Source: an uncultured Ruminococcus sp. (lineage in GTDB: Bacteria; Bacillota; Clostridia; Oscillospirales; Acutalibacteraceae). From it: 15,915 nt of DNA. The DNA lies in the NCBI GenBank assembly GCA_902773035.1, contig CACYDB010000022.1:1-15915 (forward strand), in the 5' to 3' direction. Below, piece after piece: positions 6,007-14,122 of the stretch. The notes under the pieces were generated by a model. The model was not told where the DNA came from. It saw nothing but the letters and a program-made list of their open reading frames with translations, and searched no databases. A program made the position numbers and the translations under genes. How positions within the stretch are numbered: the first letter of the stretch is position 1; each line of letters begins with the position of its first letter.

Positions 6007-7837
6007 AGCACACACCTCCCCCGTATCTGTTAGCTCCGCAGTTAGAGCATTTTAAGCGACAATGCGGAGTTGTTGTATCCTTGTAGGCTTTTTCGCATTC
6101 TTTTCTGAGGAAATCCTTTGTAACGCCGTAGTCGAGGAAATCCCACGGGAGAATCTCGTCATAATCACGGTCACGCAGCGCGTAAAAATCAGGGTCAATC
6201 CCACATTCATCAAAGATTTCAAGCCAGCTGTCTAGCGAGAAGCAGTCGCTCCAGCCATCAAAGTGAAAGCCTTTCTCACAGGCTTTTTCAAGGATCCTGC
6301 AAAGCTTTCTGTCACCTCTCGCGAAAACCGCCTCTAAAAAGCTGGTATCAGCGTCGTGATAGTTATAGTTTATCTTTTTGGTAGTTATAGTGTCTTTGAG
6401 ATGAAGCTGCTTGTCCATCAAGGTCTCGCGGTTATTCTGACCGTACCACTGGAAAGGCGTAAACGGCTTCGGGACAAATGAGGCTGTTGAGATTGTAACG
6501 GTGACGCTCTTGCCCTTTGGCTTATTTTCGCAGTGATAATACTCATTTACGACCTTCTGAGCGAGATGAGCTATTCCCTCAACGTCCTCGTAGGTTTCCG
6601 TCGGCAAGCCAATCATAAAGTAAAGCTTGACCTTTGTCCAGCCTGAGTTGAAAGCCTTTGAGCAGGTTTCCATAAGCTCGGGCTCTAACACATTTTTATT
6701 GATAACGTCCCTGAGTCTTTGAGTACCCGCCTCAGGCGCGAAGGTCAGACCGCTCTTTCTTACGGTCTTGATCTTTTCAAGAATGTCATCGCTGAAGCCG
6801 TCAACCCTCAGCGACGGCAGAGATATACTCACCTTTTCACTGTCCGCCCAGGTGTTGAGCGTCGTCAGCAGTCCGATAATATCGGTATAATCGCTGGAGC
6901 TCAGCGAGGACAGGCTTACCTCGTCATACCCTGTGTTATTACAAAGCGTATGGCATTGTTTGTTAATGGTTTCAACAGATTTCTCACGGACGGGGCGATA
7001 CAAAAATCCCGCCTGACAAAAACGGCATCCGCGTATACAACCTCTGAAAATCTCCGAAACAGCCCTGTCATGTACGATTTCGATATTCGGAACGACAAAA
7101 TTCTCGGGATAATAGCTATTGTCCATATCCATCATTAAGCGCTTCTCTATCTTCTCAGGAGCGTTATCCCTCGGAGTAAAGCTCTTGATAGTGCCGTCGT
7201 CGTTATACTCGACGTCATAGAGCGCGGGAACGTAAACGCCCTTGATCTGAGACGCCAGGCGCAGAAACTCATCCTTTGATTTATTATCCTTCTTGCATTG
7301 TCTGTAGAGCTCGATAACCTCTAAATCTACCTCCTCGCCCTCGCCGATAAAGAATATATCAATAAAATCAGCCAGCGGCTCGGGATTGCAGGCGCAGGGA
7401 CCTCCTGCGACAACGATTCGAGAAAGCTCTTTTCTGTCGCAGGATTTAATCGGAATATTCGCAAGCCTGAGCATATTCAGAACGTTTGAAAAGCTGAGCT
7501 CATACTGTAATGTAAAGCCGATAAAGTCAAAATCAGTAATGCTGTCGCCGCTTTCAAGCGCGAACAGAGGGATATTTCTCTCGACCATCAGCTCTTCCAT
7601 ATCGAGCCACGGCGCGAAAACTCTCTCGCACCAGATGTACGGAACCTCATTAAACAGACTGTATAAAATCTTCATTCCGAGGTGCGACATACCTATTTCG
7701 TATGTATCGGGAAAACAAAAGGCAAACCTGACGTCCACCTCGTCCTTATTTTTTATAACGGAATTGAGCTCGCCGCCGACATAACGCCCGGGCTTCTGAA
7801 CCTTCAACAGTATTTTTTCAACGTCCTTGTTAATCAT
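5993..7837 (-). CDS. TIGR03960 family radical SAM protein (614 aa)
   Basis: Residues about 35-180 form a B12-binding-like N-terminal domain (FAFCFPDTYEIGMSHLGMKI, AGGPCACNPEPLADFID, FFIGEGEE). The radical SAM cluster site is GCIRGCRFC, with C267, C271 and C274. It is followed by barrel strands including FAPEAGTQRLRDVINK and KLYFMIGLPTETYEDV. The C-terminus has four cysteines, C593, C597, C600 and C610, around RLKCSNCGANRYGGG, which may bind a second metal centre. Length is normal for the family. The reaction is not known; the family pairs with DUF2344 proteins and in clostridia often lies near spoIVFB, rng and rplU. ATG 7837 follows AGGAAGGA and overlaps the M50 stop as ATGA. Confidence 0.92.
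   Translation of the reverse strand: MINKDVEKILLKVQKPGRYVGGELNSVIKNKDEVDVRFAFCFPDTYEIGMSHLGMKILYSLFNEVPYIWCERVFAPWLDMEELMVERNIPLFALESGDSITDFDFIGFTLQYELSFSNVLNMLRLANIPIKSCDRKELSRIVVAGGPCACNPEPLADFIDIFFIGEGEEVDLEVIELYRQCKKDNKSKDEFLRLASQIKGVYVPALYDVEYNDDGTIKSFTPRDNAPEKIEKRLMMDMDNSYYPENFVVPNIEIVHDRAVSEIFRGCIRGCRFCQAGFLYRPVREKSVETINKQCHTLCNNTGYDEVSLSSLSSSDYTDIIGLLTTLNTWADSEKVSISLPSLRVDGFSDDILEKIKTVRKSGLTFAPEAGTQRLRDVINKNVLEPELMETCSKAFNSGWTKVKLYFMIGLPTETYEDVEGIAHLAQKVVNEYYHCENKPKGKSVTVTISTASFVPKPFTPFQWYGQNNRETLMDKQLHLKDTITTKKINYNYHDADTSFLEAVFARGDRKLCRILEKACEKGFHFDGWSDCFSLDSWLEIFDECGIDPDFYALRDRDYDEILPWDFLDYGVTKDFLRKECEKAYKDTTTPHCRLKCSNCGANRYGGGVCFERR
6014..6022 (-). promoter_or_regulatory. Ribosome binding site that sets the DUF2344 TTG start
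   Basis: The minus strand reads GGGGGAGGT, 7 nt before TTG 6006-6004, inside the last codons of the upstream gene. For GTG 6015 the spacing would be too short. Confidence 0.65.
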
Positions 7838-8421
7838 AAATACTTATCCTTCCTGATAAATACTCCTGTAAACAGATATAATCCGATAAATAAAAGAGAA
7901 AAATTGTATCTCGTCTTTAAAAGCGTGTAGAATCCCGCGAAAAACAGCGGAACAGAGATAATTATAGTAATAATATCAATAATCAGCGCGGAGGTTTTAG
8001 GCTTAAAAAACCTGCTGAGGACTAAGTATAACGCCTGTCCTCCGTCAAGAGTTGAGGCAGGCAGAGCGTTAAACAGCCCGACGAACAGGTTAACATAAGC
8101 GAAAACCCCGAAAAACCCGACTGATATTATAAAAACAAGCAGATTAACCGCGGGTCCCGAAAGCGTAATCAAAACATCCTTGATAAAAGCAGTCTTATAC
8201 CTGTCGCTTTCAAGAAGCTTTATATCAAAAAGCGAAACGGAAATACCGCGGACTCTGATTCTGAAAACCAGCATACAGAGTAAATGCCCAAGCTCGTGAA
8301 TTATAACAGCCGCAAAACACAGCGCGTAGCCCGTATAGATATTGCTGACTGTTAAAAAGCTTATAACCGCGAGAGCTATAAATGAAACTCTGATTTCAAA
8401 GCCTTTAATTGTCAGGCGCAT
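7834..8421 (-). CDS. M50 intramembrane metalloprotease, SpoIVFB-like (195 aa)
   Basis: The protein is very hydrophobic, with about five to six membrane segments. HELGH at residues 42-46 provides two zinc ligands and the catalytic glutamate. LDGGQ (D126) provides the third ligand within the usual NALPA-LDGG motif. SpoIVFB-type proteases cut pro-sigma-K in the mother-cell side of the forespore membrane during sporulation. This protein ends after the membrane part and lacks the C-terminal CBS domain of the Bacillus enzyme. ATG 8421 overlaps the previous gene by 17 nt and has no clear ribosome site, so coupling is likely. The TIGR03960 start overlaps its stop. Another M50 role, such as anti-sigma or signal-peptide cleavage, is possible. 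Confidence 0.85.
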   Translation of the reverse strand: MRLTIKGFEIRVSFIALAVISFLTVSNIYTGYALCFAAVIIHELGHLLCMLVFRIRVRGISVSLFDIKLLESDRYKTAFIKDVLITLSGPAVNLLVFIISVGFFGVFAYVNLFVGLFNALPASTLDGGQALYLVLSRFFKPKTSALIIDIITIIISVPLFFAGFYTLLKTRYNFSLLFIGLYLFTGVFIRKDKYL

Positions 8422-8731
8422 TGAACAGTGTATCTAAATTAAAGCTCTCAAAATTCTCTGTAAGAATTATTTCATCATTCAAAGCGTCATAATAAGCCTT
8501 ACGGATATTTTTATACAAATCGCCGCCGACGCATTTAACGCCGTAAGCCGCGGCGACAATCAACGCGCAGACTATGATCTGAATCAGGATCAAAAGCGGC
8601 TTGGAGCCTGATTTTTTACGTTTTATATCAGGCTCTATATCTTCATCCTCGCGTATAACAGGCTGATAATACTCAGGATTGTCAGCGCTTTTCCAGTCAT
8701 CCGCGTATGTAATTGAGCTTTGGTTGTCCAT
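8405..8731 (-). CDS. Small single-pass membrane protein in the SpoIVFA position (108 aa)
   Basis: No domain is recognised. Residues 1-43 are acidic then basic (the latter part RKKSGSK) and probably cytoplasmic. Residues about 45-64 (LLILIQIIVCALIVAAAYGV) form one membrane helix, and the remaining 44 residues lie on the other side (KNIRKAYYDALNDEIILTEN). The gene overlaps the M50 gene by 17 nt and comes directly before it, as spoIVFA precedes spoIVFB. SpoIVFA proteins have the same N-in membrane anchor but then a LytM/M23 domain, which is absent here. A minimal SpoIVFA-like partner of the protease is therefore inferred, not shown. The start at 8731 follows GAGGTGATT. Confidence 0.75.
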   Translation of the reverse strand: MDNQSSITYADDWKSADNPEYYQPVIREDEDIEPDIKRKKSGSKPLLILIQIIVCALIVAAAYGVKCVGGDLYKNIRKAYYDALNDEIILTENFESFNLDTLFNAPDN

Positions 8732-8747
8732 AAAATCACCTCACATA

Positions 8748-8755
8748 AGAATATG
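8748..8755 (-). promoter_or_regulatory. Possible mother-cell sigma -10 element for the SpoIVF-like operon
   Basis: The minus strand reads CATATTCT, 5 nt ahead of GAGGTGAT, the same layout as upstream of cwlJ (1332-1339). No good -35 could be placed, and transcription may instead continue from the MATE gene 47 nt upstream. Confidence 0.25.
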
Positions 8756-8778
8756 CGAAGTAATTGAATTAATTAACC

Positions 8779-10146
8779 TCAGTCGTCAAGTTTTTTGAAA
8801 TCGGTTTTAACAAGATTGATAAACAGACAAATCGCGAGTATAAGAGAGCCGATTTCTGCGAGCGGAAACGCTGCCCATATCTGGTTTTCATAGCCGAACA
8901 CCTTGGAGATAAGGAACGCTATCGGCAGAATGAAAACAAGCTGACGAGTAAATGAGATGATCAACGCTCTCATTCCCTTTCCTGTCGCCTGGAACAAGGA
9001 AATGAATATAATACCGAGAGCCGCGGGAATAAAGCAGAAACAGATTGTTCTGAACGCAGCGACGCCTGTGTTCATAAGCTCCTGATTCTCGCTGTTAAAC
9101 ATCATAATAAGCTTGTCGGGAATTGTTAAGAACAGCGTTGTGCCGATCGCCATAATCACAAAAGCGATAAGCAAGCCGCATTTCATAGCGGAATAAATTC
9201 GCTTTTTATTTCTCGCGCCGTAATTATAGCCCATAACAGGCAGAAGTCCCTGATTAAGTCCGAAGCACGGCATAAATACAAAGCTCTGCAGCTTAAAGTA
9301 TACGCCGAGCACTGTAACGCCGATTTCATTTAGCATAGCGTTCATACCGAGAAGCATAAAAGAAGAAATCGACTGCATAATTATTGAAGGAAAGCCTACG
9401 GCGTAGATATTTTTAATTGTTGATATTTCAAGTTTGAAGCCCCTGAAAGTAACCTTGACCTTGTTTTTCTTCAAAAACAGGATCAAAAGCGAGAATACCA
9501 TCGCTACAAACTGACCGAATACAGTCGCGACAGCGGCGCCTGTAACCTCGAGCTTCGGGAAAGGTCCGATACCGTAAATCAACAAAGGGTCAAAAATAAG
9601 GTTTGTCACCGCGCCTGAAAGCTGGAACAGCATCGGGAATATCATATCTCCCGTGGCCTGCAAGGTTTTCTCAACGCTACACTGTACAATCATAAATAAC
9701 GAACAGCACAAAACAATCGTAAGATACTGCTGACCGTACTCAAGTGTTTTACCTGTACAGCCGTACAAATTCAGATACGGAGTTACGGCAAATATACCGA
9801 CCAGAATAAAAATCACCCATGTAAATACGGCGAGAATAAGTCCGTGAGTAGCCGCGCTGTCAGCCTCCTTCTGATTACCGGCGCCTAATCTACGGGAAAT
9901 CAGCGAGTTGGTACCGACCGCGGTTCCTACAGCGAATGAAATCATCAAAAGCTGCAAGGGATTCGCGTAAGACAGAGCGTTAAGCCCTGTTTCGCCATAC
10001 ACGGGGATATTGCCGACAAATATACTGTCTACAACGTTGTAAAGCGCCATTACCGTCATCGAGAACATCGCCGGCAGCGCCATCGAAAGAATCAGCGGAA
10101 ACATCGGGGCATAGCCCATCTTGTTCCCTTTTAATTTTTCACTCAT
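8779..10146 (-). CDS. MATE family efflux transporter (455 aa)
   Basis: The product has twelve predicted membrane helices in two similar halves and normal MATE length. It resembles the MepA-like branch: the N-terminal region PLILSMALPAMFSMTVMALY, then NVVDSIFVGN, NPLQLLMISFAVGTAVG, NSLISRRLGAGN, and in the second half GVYFKLQSFVFMPCFGLNQG and GYNYGAR. MATE proteins export cationic drugs or metabolites using a Na+ or H+ gradient across the cell membrane. The substrate here cannot be told. ATG 10146 follows AGAAGGTAA. The gene lies 16 nt after the VanZ-like gene and is probably driven by that gene's promoter. A 47-nt gap without a clear terminator separates it from the SpoIVF-like genes. Confidence 0.93.
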   Translation of the reverse strand: MSEKLKGNKMGYAPMFPLILSMALPAMFSMTVMALYNVVDSIFVGNIPVYGETGLNALSYANPLQLLMISFAVGTAVGTNSLISRRLGAGNQKEADSAATHGLILAVFTWVIFILVGIFAVTPYLNLYGCTGKTLEYGQQYLTIVLCCSLFMIVQCSVEKTLQATGDMIFPMLFQLSGAVTNLIFDPLLIYGIGPFPKLEVTGAAVATVFGQFVAMVFSLLILFLKKNKVKVTFRGFKLEISTIKNIYAVGFPSIIMQSISSFMLLGMNAMLNEIGVTVLGVYFKLQSFVFMPCFGLNQGLLPVMGYNYGARNKKRIYSAMKCGLLIAFVIMAIGTTLFLTIPDKLIMMFNSENQELMNTGVAAFRTICFCFIPAALGIIFISLFQATGKGMRALIISFTRQLVFILPIAFLISKVFGYENQIWAAFPLAEIGSLILAICLFINLVKTDFKKLDD

Positions 10147-10162
10147 AAAATTACCTTCTTAT

Positions 10163-10633
10163 CTATGTTTTTTTGAATAGCTTTACTATTGAAAGAACTA
10201 TTATAAAGAACAGCGCTCCCGCGCAGGCTCCGAAAAAGTCGATCGTTACGTCAACTACCTCGGCTGAACGTCCGGGAGAAGTGATCTGTATCATCTCATC
10301 AGCCACCGCGACAGCGAGGCATACAAATCCCGCGGGCATCAAATTTCTTATTACTCGTTTATTTTTAATGTACGCCGTCCAAAGCGTAAGACATCCCAGC
10401 AAGGCAAATTCGCAGAAATGCGCCGCTTTTCTGACGATATGGTCGGTAAGCTCAACGCCGAGATTAAGAAACTTGCATATACTTTCAAGGAATCCGAGCA
10501 CGCTGAGGCTTTCAACCGTTGAGTCAACCGCGCTGAGCGTTGACCTCCACCAGATAAAGCCGATATACAAAGCGGTGATCAAAAGCATAATAATAAAGAA
10601 TATATTCTTTTTTGAAGTAATTTTTTTACTCAT
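10163..10633 (-). CDS. VanZ-like membrane protein (156 aa)
   Basis: Four hydrophobic helices are predicted. The two VanZ signatures are present: RKAAHFCEFALLG (residues 68-80), and DEMIQITSPGRSAEVVDVTI followed by DFFG (112-135). VanZ in the vancomycin cluster gives low-level teicoplanin resistance, but most family members lie outside resistance operons and have no settled role. No van genes are nearby, so resistance should not be assumed. ATG 10633 follows AGAGGAATAATT. The gene is first in its operon, directly behind a good promoter, and is followed by the MATE gene after 16 nt. Length and motif order are normal for a stand-alone VanZ-like protein. Confidence 0.9.
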   Translation of the reverse strand: MSKKITSKKNIFFIIMLLITALYIGFIWWRSTLSAVDSTVESLSVLGFLESICKFLNLGVELTDHIVRKAAHFCEFALLGCLTLWTAYIKNKRVIRNLMPAGFVCLAVAVADEMIQITSPGRSAEVVDVTIDFFGACAGALFFIIVLSIVKLFKKT

Positions 10634-10662
10634 AATTATTCCTCTGATAAATTTCTTATACT

Positions 10663-10691
10663 ATTTTACAATTATTCTTATAATAAGTCAA
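10663..10691 (-). promoter_or_regulatory. Promoter of the VanZ-MATE operon
   Basis: On the minus strand, TTGACT (10691-10686), 17 nt, and TAAAAT (10668-10663) lie about 30 nt before the VanZ start. Confidence 0.8.
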
Positions 10692-10712
10692 ATAATAAGG
10701 CTAATTTAACGG

Positions 10713-10741
10713 TTGAAAAAATAATCTAATTAATGTATAAT
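10713..10741 (+). promoter_or_regulatory. Promoter of the small export protein gene
   Basis: TTGAAA (10713-10718), 17 nt, and TATAAT (10736-10741) predict a start near 10748. It is divergent from the VanZ promoter, with about 20 nt between the two -35 elements. Confidence 0.82.
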
Positions 10742-10778
10742 ATTTTAGCTATAAATTATAATTTTACGGAGTTGTGCT

Positions 10779-11270
10779 ATGTTTATTAAATATTTGATTG
10801 TATTTTTGATTTCAATGATCCCGATTGTCGAGCTCAGAGGAGCGCTTCCGATCGGTATCGGTATGGGACTTCCCGCCTGGGCTTGTTACATAATCTGCAT
10901 TATCGGTAATATGCTTCCGGTACCTTTTATATTCTTCTTCGCGAGAAAGGTTCTCATCTGGGGTAAGGATAAAAAGTATATCGGCAAATTCTTCACCTTC
11001 TGTTATGAAAAGGGCGAAAAAGGCGGAGAAAAGCTCAAAGGCAAGTCAGGTAAAGGCGTAGGCATTTATATCGCGCTTTTACTCTTTGTAGGTATTCCTC
11101 TCCCGGGCACAGGCGCGTGGACAGGAACTCTCGCTGCGAGCTTCCTTGATCTTGACTTCAAAAAGAGCGTACTCGCGTGTATGGGCGGTGTGCTTCTCGC
11201 GGGAGTTATTATGGCGCTCGCGAGCATGGGACTTTTCGGCGCGGTAGGCGCGATATTCAACAAAGGATAA
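10779..11270 (+). CDS. COG2426 / small multidrug export family membrane protein (163 aa)
   Basis: The motif ELRGALPIG (residues 18-26) and the mirrored motif GIPLPGTGAWTG (105-116) are the two hallmarks of the Sm_multidrug_ex family (COG2426). A basic, glycine-rich loop (KGEKGGEKLKGKSGKG, about 78-93) separates two hydrophobic halves, consistent with two inverted re-entrant units as in the DedA-like fold. The family name implies drug export, but direct evidence for most members is thin; lipid or small-ion transport is equally possible. The ATG at 10779 follows CGGAG. The gene has its own promoter and is followed by a weak hairpin before the flavoprotein genes. Length is normal. Confidence 0.88.
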   Translation: MFIKYLIVFLISMIPIVELRGALPIGIGMGLPAWACYIICIIGNMLPVPFIFFFARKVLIWGKDKKYIGKFFTFCYEKGEKGGEKLKGKSGKGVGIYIALLLFVGIPLPGTGAWTGTLAASFLDLDFKKSVLACMGGVLLAGVIMALASMGLFGAVGAIFNKG

Positions 11271-11277
11271 TTATTTT

Positions 11278-11300
11278 AAAGGGCGGCTTTGTCGCCCTTT
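11278..11300 (+). terminator. Weak terminator hairpin
   Basis: AAAGGGCG (11278-11285) pairs with CGCCCTTT (11293-11300). The following ATTTACA is a poor T-tract, so partial read-through into the flavoprotein operon is likely. No promoter is seen in the remaining 22 nt. Confidence 0.55.
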
Positions 11301-11322
11301 ATTTACATAAGGAATTAATGAT

Positions 11323-12531
11323 ATGAAAAAATATGATGTTATAATCGTAGGCGGAGGCGCGTCGGGAATGATGTGCGCTATAGCCGCAAAGGAAAAGAAT
11401 CCAAATCATAATATAGCGATTATCGAAAAACAGGACAGAATCGGAAGAAAACTTCTGTCTACCGGAAACGGCAGGTGCAATCTGCTCAACCTCAACGTAG
11501 ACAAAAGCAAATACGACGGCTCTTTCAGGAAGTATATCGACTTGTTAATTGACAAAAACTGCCCCGTCGATATGCTTGATTACTTCTCATCTCACGGACT
11601 CTCAGCCAAAGAAGAAACTGAGGGCAGAGTATATCCCGTTTCCAACCACGCTTCATCCGTGCTTGATGTGTTGAGATTTAATATTGAGAATCTCGGGATT
11701 GAAACTATCTGCGGCGAGGCTGTATCTGATATTCGTAAAAACGGTAAATTTTTTGAGATAAAGACAAATAATAACGTCTTTTCCGCTCAAAAGGTCGTAG
11801 TTTCCACAGGCACACAAGCGTCATCTAAGCTCGGCGGCGATAACAGCGGACTGAATATTCTTAAAAATATCGGAATTAAAACAGCTCCCTCCTACCCCGC
11901 GCTGTGTCCCGTTAAGGTAAAAAGCAACTTGTTGCCTTCGCTTAAAGGGCTCAGAGTCAAAGGCGAGGTCAGTCTTTATGACGGCAAAAGCCTTGTTGAT
12001 AAGGAGAGCGGAGAAATTCAGTTTACCGAAAACGCTCTGTCAGGAATCTGCGTATTCAATCTGAGCAACAAGCTCAACAAAGTCAGAAAGCCTGTTCTCA
12101 AGATAAATTTGCTGCCCTTTACCGACGACGTATACGCTCTAATAAAACGTAACAGCATAGTTTTCAGCAGGCAAACGGCTGAGAATATGTTCACGGGGAT
12201 CTTACAGAAAAAACTCGCCCTTGCGGTGCTCAAGCAGGCTAAAATCAAGCCCTCAGCTTCAATCAAAAGCCTGACTCAGAGCGATTATATCAGGCTGTGT
12301 GAAATCCTTACGGCGTGGAGCTTTGAGGTGTCGGGCAACGGCGGCTATGAAAAAGCTCAGGTCGCAGGCGGCGGAGTTTTGGGTGATGAAATTATCCCGG
12401 AAACCATGGAAAGCCGTAAAATCAAAAATCTGTATATCTGCGGCGAAGCGCTGGATATAATCGGAAAATGCGGCGGATACAATCTTTATTTCGCGTTCGC
12501 AAGCGGAAAAACTGTCGGAGAAAGCTTATGA
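11323..12531 (+). CDS. HI0933/YhiN family flavoprotein (402 aa)
   Basis: An N-terminal FAD-binding site, DVIIVGGGASGMMCA (G10-x-G12-x-x-G15), is followed by the acidic strand end IIEK and by IGRKLLSTGNGRCNLLN, which is diagnostic for the HI0933-like (BaiN/aminoacetone oxidase-like) group. Near the C-terminus are NGGYEKAQVAGGGV and LYICGEALDIIGKCGGYNL, the second part of the FAD site. The middle is the family's insertion domain. The family reduces or oxidises small organic substrates; names such as aminoacetone oxidase and bile-acid reductase BaiN apply to some members only, so no substrate is claimed. The ATG at 11323 follows AAGGA. Its stop overlaps the next start by 4 nt (ATGA), indicating coupling with the second flavoprotein. 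Confidence 0.92.
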   Translation: MKKYDVIIVGGGASGMMCAIAAKEKNPNHNIAIIEKQDRIGRKLLSTGNGRCNLLNLNVDKSKYDGSFRKYIDLLIDKNCPVDMLDYFSSHGLSAKEETEGRVYPVSNHASSVLDVLRFNIENLGIETICGEAVSDIRKNGKFFEIKTNNNVFSAQKVVVSTGTQASSKLGGDNSGLNILKNIGIKTAPSYPALCPVKVKSNLLPSLKGLRVKGEVSLYDGKSLVDKESGEIQFTENALSGICVFNLSNKLNKVRKPVLKINLLPFTDDVYALIKRNSIVFSRQTAENMFTGILQKKLALAVLKQAKIKPSASIKSLTQSDYIRLCEILTAWSFEVSGNGGYEKAQVAGGGVLGDEIIPETMESRKIKNLYICGEALDIIGKCGGYNLYFAFASGKTVGESL

Positions 12532-14117
12532 TTCGTATAAACTCGGTATCACTGCCGCTCGATTACAACGACAAAACAATTGAAAAAAGAGTTTGCAAAG
12601 AGCTCAGGATCACACCTGACGAAATCGAAAAATTCTCGCTCTTTAAGCGTTCGATAGACGCGCGTAAAAAGGCTGATATCCGCTTTAACGCTTCAATCGA
12701 CGTATGGCTCAACATCAACGAAAACAAGGCTCTCAGCCGCGCAAAATGCAAAAAAGCGGCTATTGTAAATCCGTATGAGTATATTGTTCCCGAGGCTGAA
12801 AGCCTGAACTCCCGTCCCGTCGTCATCGGCTTCGGACCCGCGGGAATGTTCGCCGCGTTGATTCTCGCAAAGGCAGGCGCGAAGCCTATTGTGATCGAAC
12901 GCGGTCAGGACTGCGACAGCAGGATTGAAGCCATAAACAGCTTTATAAAAACAGGCAAGCTTAACACGGAGTCGAATATTCAGTTCGGCGAAGGCGGCGC
13001 TGGAACCTTTTCCGACGGTAAGCTCAACACTGGCACAAAGGACGTTCGTTCCAGAAACGTTTTGATTGAGTTCGTCAAACACGGCGCGCCTGAGGAAATC
13101 CTCTACAACGCAAAGCCTCACGTCGGCACCGATAAGCTCAGAGCTGTAATCAAAAATATAAGAAATACGATCATATCCCTCGGCGGTGAGGTCAGATTTG
13201 AAACAAAGCTCACTTCAATTAAATTTACCGATAACAAAATAACCGCCGCGGAGGTTGAATCAAAGGATAAAAAAGAATTAATCGAGACCGATAATATTAT
13301 CCTCGCGATAGGTCACAGCTCACGCGATACGTTTGAAATGCTCTTTAACAGCAATATTCTTATGGAACAAAAGCCGTTTTCGATCGGCGCGAGAATCGAG
13401 CATTTACAAAGCGATATTGACAAAGCTCAGTTCGGCTCATTCGCGGGCAACAAAAGGCTGGGAGCCGCGCCCTATAAGCTCAACGTCAAGACCTCAAACG
13501 GCAGAGGAGCTTATACGTTCTGTATGTGTCCGGGAGGCGAGGTAGTTCCCGCCGCAAGCGAAGAAAATATGCTCTGCGTTAACGGTATGAGCGAGTTTAA
13601 GCGTGACAAAACAAACGCCAATTCAGCGCTGCTCGTAAGCGTAAGCCCCGATGATTACGGCTCTGATCACGTTCTCGCGGGCGTAGAATATCAGAGAAAA
13701 ATAGAAAAAGCCGCCTACAATACAGGCGGCGGTGATTATATCGCTCCCGTTCAAAAAGTCGGCGATTTTTTGAACAATCAAAAATCAACTTCATTCGGCT
13801 CCGTACTCCCGAGCTACAGCCGCGGTACCACGTTCGGTAAGCTCGACGATTACCTGCCCGATTATATCACTCTGTCAATGCGTGAAGCGATAGTCGGAAT
13901 GGATAAATATTTAAAAGGCTTTATGGATCCCGACGCATTGCTTACAGGAGCGGAAACAAGAAGCTCCTCCCCTGTTCGCATACTCAGAAATCCCGAAACC
14001 CTGCAATCTGTTTCAATCAAGGGCTTATACCCATGCGGAGAGGGCGCGGGCTACGCGGGAGGAATAATCTCAGCCGCGGTTGACGGCATCAAATGCGCTG
14101 AAAAAGTTCTGACATAA
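12528..14117 (+). CDS. COG2509 FAD-dependent oxidoreductase (529 aa)
   Basis: Residues 1-85 form the small N-terminal domain typical of COG2509 (LPLDYNDKTIEKRVCKELRI, SLFKRSIDARKK). The FAD site is VVIGFGPAGMFAA (G101-x-G103-x-x-G106), then IVIERG. The family marker IQFGEGGAGTFSDGKLNT lies at 151-168. GAETRSSSPVRILR and YPCGEGAGYAGGIISAA near the C-terminus complete the flavin pocket. It is a predicted cytoplasmic dehydrogenase of unknown substrate. The start at 12528 was chosen because it overlaps the previous stop, follows GGAG at 12517-12520, and fits the usual N-terminus. A frame extension to 12468 is not used. It is followed by the shared terminator of rnpB. Confidence 0.92.
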   Translation: MIRINSVSLPLDYNDKTIEKRVCKELRITPDEIEKFSLFKRSIDARKKADIRFNASIDVWLNINENKALSRAKCKKAAIVNPYEYIVPEAESLNSRPVVIGFGPAGMFAALILAKAGAKPIVIERGQDCDSRIEAINSFIKTGKLNTESNIQFGEGGAGTFSDGKLNTGTKDVRSRNVLIEFVKHGAPEEILYNAKPHVGTDKLRAVIKNIRNTIISLGGEVRFETKLTSIKFTDNKITAAEVESKDKKELIETDNIILAIGHSSRDTFEMLFNSNILMEQKPFSIGARIEHLQSDIDKAQFGSFAGNKRLGAAPYKLNVKTSNGRGAYTFCMCPGGEVVPAASEENMLCVNGMSEFKRDKTNANSALLVSVSPDDYGSDHVLAGVEYQRKIEKAAYNTGGGDYIAPVQKVGDFLNNQKSTSFGSVLPSYSRGTTFGKLDDYLPDYITLSMREAIVGMDKYLKGFMDPDALLTGAETRSSSPVRILRNPETLQSVSIKGLYPCGEGAGYAGGIISAAVDGIKCAEKVLT

Positions 14118-14122
14118 AAAGA

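Noticed and set aside
6719..7138. 139-aa plus-strand open frame inside the TIGR03960 gene
   Set aside because: It is a shadow of a strongly supported radical SAM gene; no promoter or ribosome site was identified.
10163..10633. VanZ-like protein read as a glycopeptide resistance gene
   Set aside because: No vanH, vanA or vanX partners are present; the isolated VanZ family is common and of unknown function.
10173..10709. 178-aa plus-strand open frame opposite the VanZ-like gene
   Set aside because: It is a shadow frame crossing the VanZ gene and its promoter, while VanZ motifs clearly support the minus strand.
12468..12527. N-terminal extension of the COG2509 gene
   Set aside because: It would overlap the previous gene by 64 nt and adds an arginine-rich stretch not typical of the family; the ATGA-coupled start is better.
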